A stretch of 64,000 bases of DNA from Streptomyces sp. CB01249. Its GTDB lineage: Bacteria > Actinomycetota > Actinomycetes > Streptomycetales > Streptomycetaceae. The stretch's first letter is position 1. Each line of letters opens with the position of its first letter. This document shows positions 48,553-56,007 of the stretch, in pieces. The notes beneath the pieces are model-generated. The model ran no database searches, had not been told where the DNA came from, and saw nothing but the letters and a program-made list of their open reading frames with translations. Where the stretch lies: contig NZ_LISW01000001.1 in NCBI RefSeq assembly GCF_001905735.1, forward strand, positions 1,334,801-1,398,800. The letters are read 5' to 3'. The position numbers and the translations under genes were made by a program.

Positions 48553-49089
48553 ATGCCGCCGACTGATCAAGCACAGCAGATGGAAACCCGCTGCTCCGTG
48601 GCCGTCTTTCGAGACGAACACGTGCTCGTGGTCCGCAGTGTCGAGAACGGGTCGCCCGTATGGAAGCTACCGGGCGGACACGTCCACCCTGATGAAGGGC
48701 TGGTCGCCTGCGCCCGCCGGGAACTGCGCGAAGAAACGGGGCTCGTTCTCGACGCCCTGCATTGCGCCTTCGTCCTGGACGTCCACGACCGGCTGACGGG
48801 GCGCTACATGGTGGAGATCATCCTCATTCCCGACGAAGAGGTCGCAGGCGAGCCGGTCGAGTGCGAGCGCGGCCGTGAACCGCAATTCGTGCGGGTCGAG
48901 GACCTGGCGGGGATGAATCTGAACCCGCCGATCCAGACCGTGCTGCACAGCCTTCGCTCCCTGCACGAGGAGAAGAGCACCGAGGGCGTGCCTCCCGACC
49001 CGGAGTCGTACATGGCGGGGATCGGGCAGCTCCACCTCGCGCCGCGCGGAACGACGGCATCCGTGGCGGATGCGGATGCGGACGACTGA
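48553..49089 (+). CDS. Nudix hydrolase
   Basis: A 178-residue protein with a complete Nudix box, GGHVHPDEGLVACARRELREETGL (given here only as start GGHVHPDEG and end RRELREETGL), residues about 40-63. It would hydrolyse a nucleoside diphosphate linked to another moiety, with Mg2+. The Asp/Ala-rich tail is probably disordered. It is preceded by fluoride riboswitch A at 51-98 bp and so is probably fluoride-induced; Mg-dependent phosphoryl enzymes are typical fluoride targets. The substrate cannot be told. Confidence 0.9.
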   Translation: MPPTDQAQQMETRCSVAVFRDEHVLVVRSVENGSPVWKLPGGHVHPDEGLVACARRELREETGLVLDALHCAFVLDVHDRLTGRYMVEIILIPDEEVAGEPVECERGREPQFVRVEDLAGMNLNPPIQTVLHSLRSLHEEKSTEGVPPDPESYMAGIGQLHLAPRGTTASVADADADD

Positions 49090-49187
49090 TGCGGATGCCG
49101 TGCGCCACTGGCGTGGCTCGCGTTGTGTTTCCTCCAGTGCAGTGCTGGAGTGGGAGGAGCACACTGGGAGTGTGTTCAATGCGTACC

Positions 49188-49256
49188 GGTGATGGGGCTC
49201 ACCGAAACCGCGGCCGATGGCCGCTGACGGTCCCTGGTTGTTTGACCGCGACCAGG
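49188..49256 (+). promoter_or_regulatory. Fluoride riboswitch B (crcB motif) and expression platform
   Basis: GGTGA-TGGGGC-TCACC (49188-49203), GAAACC, hairpin GCGGCC/GGCCGC (49210-49224) and TGACGGTCCCTGG. Loop GGG (49194-49196) pairs with CCC (49232-49234). CCTGGT (49233-49238) can instead pair with ACCAGG (49251-49256), which includes part of the ribosome site AGGAGGAAG. It heads the operon with the 32-residue peptide, the 459-residue Cys protein, phosphoglycerate mutase and enolase. Confidence 0.88.
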
Positions 49257-49263
49257 AGGAAGT

Positions 49264-49362
49264 ATGTCCGCACCCATCGCAGCCGCCCCACCGGCAGGCC
49301 CGCACCACGGCGCCCGTGACGTTCTGACCCGGGCAGCCCACCTGCAAGGACACGTGCTGTGA
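49264..49362 (+). CDS. 32-residue peptide heading the fluoride enolase operon
   Basis: ATG 49264 is preceded by AGGAGGAAGT, part of the riboswitch B switch helix. The peptide begins MSAPIAAAPPAGPHHGARDV and ends HLQGHVL; its stop overlaps the next start (GTGA, 49359-49362). It is His/Ala/Pro-rich with no known family. It probably passes riboswitch control to the downstream gene by coupling, but a function of its own is possible. Confidence 0.55.
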   Translation: MSAPIAAAPPAGPHHGARDVLTRAAHLQGHVL

Positions 49363-50738
49363 CCCGCGCGCTGCGCACCGGCGCCGCCAGGTCCCCGCGT
49401 CAGTGGGGTGTGCGTCTGCCGTGGTCCGCCCGGCCGGACCACGGCAGGGCGGCGGAACGCGAAGACCATGCGCGGGGCGAGGCGCTGCGGCTGGTGCGCG
49501 ACGGATTGTGTGCCGTGTGCCGTGAACGCGATGTCGCGGCGACACGCTGGCTGTCGTACTTCGTCATGGAGAGCCACGCGCAGGAAGGGACCCGAGCCCG
49601 GGTTCACGCCGCCGCGGGGCTGTGCCCGGGCCATACCCGGTGCCTTCTCGCCGACGCGTCGGCGCCGTGGCTGATGCCCCAGTTCCTCGACCTCGCGGTA
49701 GGCGGAGGGACGCGTCTCCTGGGCGAGCCCGGGACCGGCCCGGCGCGGTGCCCGTGCTGCGTGGCGGGGGACGACGCCGCAGAGCGCGCGCTGGAGACGC
49801 TGCTGCGCGCCTTCGACCACGCGCCCGTCCGGGACGCGGTGCGGGACGGCGCGGTCTGTCTGCCCCACGCCGCCGCACTCGCCGCTCGGGTCCCGGCCCC
49901 GTACGCGCTCGAACTCGCCGGCGCGGCGTCGGCCGCCCTCGCGCAGGAGCCGTGCGAAACGGCGTGGCTGGCCGGCGCCGACGAGGATGCGGACGCCCGC
50001 GCCGAGCTGCACCTGCGGATGGACCCGCTCCTCCTGGACGAAGAACAAGGGCGTTCCCGTTCGGTGACGGACCGGTGGAACGCCGACGTGGGCCGGGGCT
50101 GCTGCCCCCTGTGCCTGGCCGAACACCGTGCCACGTGGCGCCTGCTGCGGTGGGCTGCCGCCGCCACCGGACCCGGGCGGCCCGCGCGCGAGGAATGTGC
50201 GCTGTGCGCGCCCCATCTGTACGACCTCGCGGCAATCGGGGGACCGAACGTCGACGCGGTTCTCGCCGAGAACCGAAGCCAGTGGGACGCACGCCTCAGC
50301 CGATTCGGCAGAGCCCTCTCCGAGAGCCGGAAAGCGCAGACACAACTCGGCACCCACCTGCTGTCCGCCCCACGCTGCCGCGCATGCGACGCGGGCGACG
50401 AAGCGGCCCAACGGCAGGCCTCTCTGCTGGTCGCTCAGCTCCACGACCCCGTACAGGCCGAGCGTTACGGGCACGAGCACGGCATCTGCCTGCGCCATGA
50501 CCTCAATTGGCAGGGACGGCCGCCCGCCGTGGTCCGGGAGGTTTCGACGGCCCGGCTCGCGCTGCTGCGCTGGGAGATCGACGAGACGCTGCGTGAACAG
50601 GACTGGCACACACGGCACGAGATCAAGGGCTCCGCGGCGCGTGTGAGCGCCCGCGCACCCACCTTGCTCGACGGCCGGATCTACGCGGGGCTGCCGGCCC
50701 CGGACGAAAGCCGACATCCAAGCAACAGGGAGCGGTAA
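49359..50738 (+). CDS. Cysteine-rich protein with four CxxC...CxxH modules
   Basis: A 459-residue protein starting at GTG 49359 in the stop of the 32-residue peptide. It holds four regular modules, each CxxC then 30-34 residues then CxxH: Cys51/54 with C89-P-G-H92; Cys131/134 with C167/H170; Cys249/252 with C283/H286; Cys340/343 with C377/H380. The modules are helical and resemble DUF6062-type units (CPLC...CxxH). Each probably binds one zinc or iron. There is no signal or membrane segment. Its stop overlaps the mutase start (TAATG). It is controlled by fluoride riboswitch B with two glycolytic enzymes. Function unknown. Confidence 0.8.
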   Translation: MTRALRTGAARSPRQWGVRLPWSARPDHGRAAEREDHARGEALRLVRDGLCAVCRERDVAATRWLSYFVMESHAQEGTRARVHAAAGLCPGHTRCLLADASAPWLMPQFLDLAVGGGTRLLGEPGTGPARCPCCVAGDDAAERALETLLRAFDHAPVRDAVRDGAVCLPHAAALAARVPAPYALELAGAASAALAQEPCETAWLAGADEDADARAELHLRMDPLLLDEEQGRSRSVTDRWNADVGRGCCPLCLAEHRATWRLLRWAAAATGPGRPAREECALCAPHLYDLAAIGGPNVDAVLAENRSQWDARLSRFGRALSESRKAQTQLGTHLLSAPRCRACDAGDEAAQRQASLLVAQLHDPVQAERYGHEHGICLRHDLNWQGRPPAVVREVSTARLALLRWEIDETLREQDWHTRHEIKGSAARVSARAPTLLDGRIYAGLPAPDESRHPSNRER

Positions 50739-51481
50739 TGGAATCGTTGGTGCTGCTGCGCCACGGACAGAGCCTCAGCAACGCCGAGGCACGCTTCACC
50801 GGCTGGACCGATGTCCCCCTCACCGCTCCCGGCGAGAAGCAGGCGGTCCAGGCGGCGGCGCTGCTGGCGCGAGAAGGGCTCGCACCCGATGTCGTACACA
50901 CGTCGGTGCTGCGGCGGTCGATCCGGACCGCGGACATCCTCCTCGCGGAAATGGACCGTTCGTGGATCCCCGTCCACCGCACATGGCGGCTGAACGAGCG
51001 GCAGTACGGGGCTCTCACCGGTCGCGCCAAGAGGGAGGTGCGCCTGGAGACGGGCACGGAGCGGTACCAGAAGTGGCGCCGCTCGCTCACCGCGGCACCC
51101 GGCCCGCTGGCAGCGGACGAACTCGCCCGGCTACGGGCGGAGGCACGGTACGCGGCGCTGGGCGACGGGCTGCCCGCAGTGGAAAGCCTGGCCGACATCA
51201 TCGCCCGCGTCCTGCCGTACTGGACCGACGTCATCGCCCAGCAGCTCTGCACGGGCCGCACGGTGCTCGTGGTGGCGCACGGCAATGCGCTGCGCGCACT
51301 GGTCACCGTCCTGGACCGCCTCACCGAACACGAGGTGGAAGGGCTGAACATCCCGACGGGCGCTCCGTTGTGCTACCGGTTCGACGCCGCGTTCCGTCCC
51401 GTGGCACGGGGCGGGCGCTATCTGGACCCGGCCGCCGCGTCCGCCGCGGCCGACGCCGTGGCCGCCGAGGGCCACGACTGA
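50738..51481 (+). CDS. gpmA: 2,3-bisphosphoglycerate-dependent phosphoglycerate mutase
   Basis: A 247-residue histidine phosphatase-fold mutase. The phosphohistidine motif is LVLLRHGQSLSNAEARFTGW, followed by SVLRRSIRTADI, LNERQYGALTGRAK (mutase-specific, with the acid Glu) and VVAHGNALRALV. It interconverts 3- and 2-phosphoglycerate, the step just before enolase. Housekeeping gpm and eno are expected elsewhere in the genome, so this is an extra copy. The start overlaps the Cys-module gene stop by one base, and enolase follows after 52 bp; all are under fluoride riboswitch B. Confidence 0.94.
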   Translation: MESLVLLRHGQSLSNAEARFTGWTDVPLTAPGEKQAVQAAALLAREGLAPDVVHTSVLRRSIRTADILLAEMDRSWIPVHRTWRLNERQYGALTGRAKREVRLETGTERYQKWRRSLTAAPGPLAADELARLRAEARYAALGDGLPAVESLADIIARVLPYWTDVIAQQLCTGRTVLVVAHGNALRALVTVLDRLTEHEVEGLNIPTGAPLCYRFDAAFRPVARGGRYLDPAAASAAADAVAAEGHD

Positions 51482-51533
51482 GAACACCTCGCCCATCCGC
51501 ACTACTGCCGGCCGAACAGACAGGAAACCGGTC

Positions 51534-52808
51534 ATGTCATTGCGTATCTCCGAACTGCGCGCGGTGGAGATTCTCGACTCCCGGGCACGTCCGACTCTCG
51601 ACATCACTCTGACCACCGACACCGGTACGCGCCTGCGCGCCGGGGTCCCCTCCGGTGCGTCCACGGGCACACGTGAGGCCGTGGAACTGCGCGACGGCGA
51701 CCCGGCACGGTTCGCCGGTCAAGGAGTCCTCCAGGCCGTCGACCACGTCAACGGCGAGATCGCGCAAGCCCTGGTGGGCCGCGACTTCGCGTCGGCGGCC
51801 GACGTGGATGCCGCACTCATCGCTCTGGACGGCACGGAAACCAAGTCGCGGCTCGGTGCCAACGCGATCGTCGGAGTCTCGCTCGCGGCCGCCCGGGCCG
51901 ACGCCGTGGCAAGCGGGAAGGAGCTCTGGCGGTACCTCGCCGACACGGCCGGCAGGACCCCGCGCCTTCCGGTCCCGCACTTCAACGTCGTCAACGGTGG
52001 TGCGCACGCCGCCAACAACCTGGACTTCCAGGAATTCATGCTCGCGCCGCTCGGAGCCCCGAGCCTTCCGGAGGCGGTACGCGCCGGTGCGGAGGTGTAC
52101 GCCCGGCTCAAGGCGCGTCTGGCGGCGGGCGGGCACCCGACCGGGCTGGGTGACGAAGGCGGGTTCGCGCCCGACATCGACCGTCCCGAAGACGTGCTCG
52201 CCCTGCTCGTGCAGGCGATCACGGACGCCGGTTACACGCCCGGCCGGGAAGGGATCGCTCTCGCACTCGACCCGGCCGCCAGCGAGTTCTTCGCCGACGG
52301 CCGCTACCGGGTAGCCGGCGAGGACCTGAGGGCGGAGCAACTCGTCGACCGCTACGAGGAGATGATCGAGCGGTTCCCGGTGTGGAGCATCGAGGACGGG
52401 CTCGCCGAGGACGACTGGGAAGGCTGGGTCCGGCTCACCGAACGGCTCGGGGACCGCGTCCAGCTCATGGGCGACGACATCTTCGTCACCAACCCGGCCA
52501 TCATCACCCGGGCCGTCGCCCGCAAGGTGGGCAACTCCGCCCTGATCAAGGTCAACCAGATCGGAACCGTCACCGAGACCCTCGAAGCCATGTCCGTCTG
52601 CGACCGGGCCGGATACACGCAGATGATCTCGCACCGGTCGGGCGAAACCCCGGACACCTTCATCGCCGATCTCGCCGTCGGGACCGGCTGCGGGCAGATC
52701 AAGTCCGGCGCCCCCGCCCGCGGGGAACGCGTCGCCAAGTACAACCGCTTCCTCGAACTCGCGGCAGATCACGGCGACCTGCCGTTCGGGCTGGACAGCG
52801 CGGCCTGA
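51534..52808 (+). CDS. eno: Enolase, extra copy in a fluoride-responsive operon
   Basis: A 424-residue enolase with all catalytic and Mg sites kept: GDEGGFAP, ALDPAASEFF, WSIEDGLAEDDWEGW, LMGDDIFVTN, the catalytic Lys in ALIKVNQIGT, and MISHRSGETPD. It dehydrates 2-phosphoglycerate to phosphoenolpyruvate. Fluoride plus phosphate inhibits enolase at its Mg centre, and fluoride riboswitches are known to control eno genes in some bacteria. Residues such as DGLAED differ from many housekeeping enolases and could mark a fluoride-tolerant form, but this is not proven. It ends the operon. Confidence 0.95.
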   Translation: MSLRISELRAVEILDSRARPTLDITLTTDTGTRLRAGVPSGASTGTREAVELRDGDPARFAGQGVLQAVDHVNGEIAQALVGRDFASAADVDAALIALDGTETKSRLGANAIVGVSLAAARADAVASGKELWRYLADTAGRTPRLPVPHFNVVNGGAHAANNLDFQEFMLAPLGAPSLPEAVRAGAEVYARLKARLAAGGHPTGLGDEGGFAPDIDRPEDVLALLVQAITDAGYTPGREGIALALDPAASEFFADGRYRVAGEDLRAEQLVDRYEEMIERFPVWSIEDGLAEDDWEGWVRLTERLGDRVQLMGDDIFVTNPAIITRAVARKVGNSALIKVNQIGTVTETLEAMSVCDRAGYTQMISHRSGETPDTFIADLAVGTGCGQIKSGAPARGERVAKYNRFLELAADHGDLPFGLDSAA

Positions 52809-52987
52809 CCAGGCCCATCGAAACCGGCCCCATCGACGAACCGACTGCACGGCCGGGCTACCGGTCCTGGCCGCGCGCCTCGTATCTGACCGCTCACGCG
52901 GCGGCCGCGCCGCATGTGAAGAGGTCGTGACCCGGAAGGAACGCCGCGTGCGGCGTCCGGTAAGGCGGCGGTGTCAGCGTGGTTGTC

Positions 52988-54190
52988 ATGACCGTCCTCG
53001 CCACCTCGGCCTCCGCGCCCACCTCCTGCCGCGACGTTGCGTGGACGAGCGCGCGCGAACGCGCTCACGCGGCGCCCACCCCGTTGCCCGCCACGCGGGT
53101 CCCCCTCGCCGACGCGGCGGGATTCACCTTGGCCGGGGCGCTGCGCAGCCCACAGCCGATGCCGGGGTTCGACACGGCCGCCATGGACGGTTACGCGGTC
53201 GGCCCGGGCGGCGGCCCCTGGCGGGTACGGGGCGTGGTGCGGGCCGGTGGCGTCTGGACGGGCGGGGCGCTGCACGCCGGAGAGGCGGTCGGGATCTCGA
53301 CCGGAGCGCCGGTCCCGGCGGGGGCGCACGCGGTGGTTCCCCTGGAACGGGCCACCCGGTCCGGGGACCTCGTGCACGGGCCGTCCACGGCCGAGGGACG
53401 GCACATCCGCCGGGCCGGCGAGGACGCCCCGGCCGGATCGGTGCTGGCTCCCGCCGGGACCCGTATCGGCCCCGCCCTGCTCGGCCTGGCCGCGGCGTGC
53501 GGAGAAGACACCCTCCCCGTACGCCCCCGCCCACGCGTCCGGGTCCTCGTCACCGGCGACGAGCTCACCCGCGCGGGGCGGCCCGCGACGGGCCGGGTAC
53601 GCGACGCGCTCGGACCGCTCCTGCCGCCCCTCATCGACGCGAGCGGAGGCGAGACCGCGGACGTCCGGCACGTGCCGGACCGCCCGGTCGGCTCGCTGCG
53701 CGCGTGCGTCGGCGCCGGGTCGTACGACGGCGTGGACGTCACCGTGGTCACCGGTTCCACCTCGGTCGGCGTCACCGATCAGTTGCGGCTGCTGCTCGCG
53801 GAGGCGGACGCGCACTGGGTGGTCGACTCGGTGGCCTGCCGCCCCGGACACCCCCAGCTCCTGGCCCGGCTGCCCGGGCACTGGGTGGTGGGCCTGCCCG
53901 GAAACCCGTACGGCGCCCTGGTCGCCGCGCACACCCTGCTGGCGCCGCTGCTGTCCGGACTCCTCGGCCGTCCGCTGTCCGCCCTGCCCCGTATCCCGCT
54001 CGCCGGCGACATCCGGCCCGTCCCCGGCCGCACCCGCCTGGTGCCGGTGGTCTGGGACGGCACCACCGCGCGCCCCGTCGGCGGTGACCGCCCCGCCTTC
54101 CTGCACGGAGCGGCCCTCGCCGACGCCCTCGCCGCCGTGGCGCCGGACTGGCGGCCCGGGCAGCCCGCGCCCCTGATCCTCCACCACTGA
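52988..54190 (+). CDS. Molybdopterin molybdenumtransferase, MoeA-like
   Basis: A 400-residue MoeA-family protein. Motifs are PMPGFDTAAMDGYAVG (substrate Asp region), GISTGAPVPAGAHAVVPLE, the MPT-binding VTGSTSVGVTDQL in place of the usual GGxSxGxxD, and VVGLPGNPYGALV. It inserts molybdate into molybdopterin-AMP. The STSVGVTDQ variant and the short length suggest a divergent member. ATG 52988 is used; GTG 52979 is in frame. A small hairpin ACGCCGCGTGCGGCGT lies just upstream. It is a separate unit from the enolase operon. Confidence 0.88.
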   Translation: MTVLATSASAPTSCRDVAWTSARERAHAAPTPLPATRVPLADAAGFTLAGALRSPQPMPGFDTAAMDGYAVGPGGGPWRVRGVVRAGGVWTGGALHAGEAVGISTGAPVPAGAHAVVPLERATRSGDLVHGPSTAEGRHIRRAGEDAPAGSVLAPAGTRIGPALLGLAAACGEDTLPVRPRPRVRVLVTGDELTRAGRPATGRVRDALGPLLPPLIDASGGETADVRHVPDRPVGSLRACVGAGSYDGVDVTVVTGSTSVGVTDQLRLLLAEADAHWVVDSVACRPGHPQLLARLPGHWVVGLPGNPYGALVAAHTLLAPLLSGLLGRPLSALPRIPLAGDIRPVPGRTRLVPVVWDGTTARPVGGDRPAFLHGAALADALAAVAPDWRPGQPAPLILHH

Positions 54191-54437
54191 GACGGAGCGG
54201 CTTCGGGCCCGCGGCACGCGGACATTCCGGACAGGCGGCGGGGGTGGCTGGAATCAGTTGCCGCCGAGCGCCGATATGATCCCTCCGACCGTCCCGCGAG
54301 AAGAGCGCCAGGATCACCGCTGATGCCTGCTGCGACATCTCCGAGATTCCGCGGTGACAGGTCGGTCGTGTGGTGTGAGTGCCGCGTCCTGGGCATCGCG
54401 CCTTCTGACGTTGCCCGGGAAGAAGCGAGGTAGGGCA

Positions 54438-55097
54438 GTGATCTGCGTCGGCGGCATGATCGGGATCGGCAAGACCAGTGTGGCCGAACTGATCGCCAAG
54501 GAGCTGGGGAGCAAGGTCTTCTACGAGAGCGTGGAGGACAACCCGATCCTGCCGCTCTTCTACACCGCCGCCCCCGAGGAGATAGAGGCGAAGCGCTACC
54601 CGTTCCTCCTCCAGCTCTACTTCCTGCAGACGCGGTTCGCCGCGATCAAGGAGGCGTACCGGCAGGACGACAACGTCCTCGACCGGTCGATCTACGAGGA
54701 CTGGTACTTCGCCAAGGTCAACCACGACCTCGGCAGGATCAGCTCCCTGGAGATGCGGGTGTACGAGGGGCTGCTCGCGGAGATGATGCGCGAGATCGAC
54801 GGCCTGCCGTACCGCAAGGCGCCGGACCTCATGGTGTACCTCCGGGCCGACTTCGAGACCGTGCTGCACCGCATCGGACTGCGGGGGCGCGACTTCGAGC
54901 AGGACGAGGGGCTCGTGGAGTACTACCGGATGCTGTGGTCCGGCTACGACGACTGGGTACGCGAGCACTACTCCGCCAGCGACGTCCTGGTGATCGACAT
55001 GAACCGGACCGATGTCGTGAACAACCCCGAGGACGCCGAGCGGGTCGTCCGGGAGGTCGTGGACGCCCTGGCCCTCGCGAGGGCTCGGCGTCTCTGA
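54438..55097 (+). CDS. Deoxynucleoside kinase
   Basis: A 219-residue P-loop kinase of the dNK/dGK-dAK family. The Walker A is VGGMIGIGKTSVAELIA, followed by the base-binding YPFLLQLYFLQTRFAAIKEA and DRSIYEDWYFAKV (catalytic and sugar-binding DRS). The lid is HRIGLRGRDFEQDEG. It phosphorylates deoxynucleosides in the salvage pathway. GTG 54438 is chosen for GAGGTAGGG upstream. The 247-bp leader contains an 7-bp TCACCGC/GCGGTGA repeat near 54315-54356 and a TATGAT -10-like element. Confidence 0.92.
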   Translation: MICVGGMIGIGKTSVAELIAKELGSKVFYESVEDNPILPLFYTAAPEEIEAKRYPFLLQLYFLQTRFAAIKEAYRQDDNVLDRSIYEDWYFAKVNHDLGRISSLEMRVYEGLLAEMMREIDGLPYRKAPDLMVYLRADFETVLHRIGLRGRDFEQDEGLVEYYRMLWSGYDDWVREHYSASDVLVIDMNRTDVVNNPEDAERVVREVVDALALARARRL

Positions 55098-55131
55098 TCC
55101 GGGCCGGGTCCTCGGACGAGAGGCGGGTGGC

Positions 55132-55830
55132 ATGGTGGCCGGTGGCCGTGGTGCGGCGGACGACGTGACGACGGACGAGATCGAAGCGGCTCTGCGCGAC
55201 GTCGCGCGGCTGGGTGGCTTCTTCGCCCTCGATACCGTCCGTGGGCCCGCGCCCGGCGAGGGGCGCCTCACACCGGAGGGGTTCGAGGCGCTGGCCAGGA
55301 CCGTCAACGAACGTTACGGGACCGCCGAAGCCCGTATCGGCGTGTCCGTCGCCCACCTCGGACTCGCGGCGCGCCTGTGGTCGCCGGTCCTCGCCTGCGC
55401 CCTCGTCCACGGGGTGGTGCCGGTGATGGACACCGTGGAGTGGGCCGGTGACGGCTCGGCGCTCCGGCTGGCCGGGCCGCGTGGCCGCCGCGTGGCCCGG
55501 CCCATTGCGGCGTCGGCGGATGCGGTGGCCGAGCAGGCCGACGGCGTCCTCCAGCGCGTGGAGAGCCGGCTGCCGGCGAAGGTGGCGCCGCGGCTGCTCG
55601 CGGGGAACTCCGCTTCCGCGCTGGTCGGATCGGCTGCGCAGCTCCTGAGGTCCCGGCCCGGGCTGCGGGGGCCGCTCACCGAGCTGACGGGGGCGCTCCT
55701 GGAGACGGGACGGCTGCGCGGGACCGGCCGGATCACCGGCCCCGGGCTCACCTTCCGCCGCCGCAGCTGCTGCCTGTACTACCGGGTGCCGGGCGGTTCG
55801 ACGTGCGGGGACTGCTGCCTGATCCGGTGA
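55132..55830 (+). CDS. FhuF-like (2Fe-2S) ferric iron reductase
   Basis: A 232-residue protein with the FhuF C-terminal signature RRSCCLYYRVPGGSTCGDCCL, whose cysteines (CC-x10-C-x2-C) hold a [2Fe-2S] cluster. The N-terminal part (EARIGVSVAHLGLAARLWSPVLACAL) is the family helical domain. It likely reduces ferric siderophores in the cytosol to release iron. No siderophore transporter is near. It begins 34 bp after the nucleoside kinase and could be co-transcribed. Confidence 0.88.
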   Translation: MVAGGRGAADDVTTDEIEAALRDVARLGGFFALDTVRGPAPGEGRLTPEGFEALARTVNERYGTAEARIGVSVAHLGLAARLWSPVLACALVHGVVPVMDTVEWAGDGSALRLAGPRGRRVARPIAASADAVAEQADGVLQRVESRLPAKVAPRLLAGNSASALVGSAAQLLRSRPGLRGPLTELTGALLETGRLRGTGRITGPGLTFRRRSCCLYYRVPGGSTCGDCCLIR

Positions 55831-55904
55831 CCGGCCTCTGCCCGCCGCCGCTTCGGCGGTGACAGGGACAGTTCCGGATGAGCGTAACCACCCCTTCTTG
55901 CTCC

Positions 55905-55960
55905 TTGGATCGATCATTCGATCAATGAGCGGTTGTATTGAGCGAATCTCTTGACCTGAT
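55905..55960. promoter_or_regulatory. GATC-rich dyads upstream of the beta-helix gene
   Basis: GGATCGATCATTCGATCAATGAG followed by TTGTATTGAGCG and CTGATCAATCG: several overlapping TTGATCGA-type half-sites lie 50-100 bp before ATG 56008. They are a probable operator/promoter for the secreted beta-helix and phospholipase genes. The first part is given as positions 55905-55930 approximately. Confidence 0.4.
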
Positions 55961-56007
55961 CAATCGTGACCTCTACTTTCGGGCCACCCACCCCAGGAGG
56001 TTCTCGC

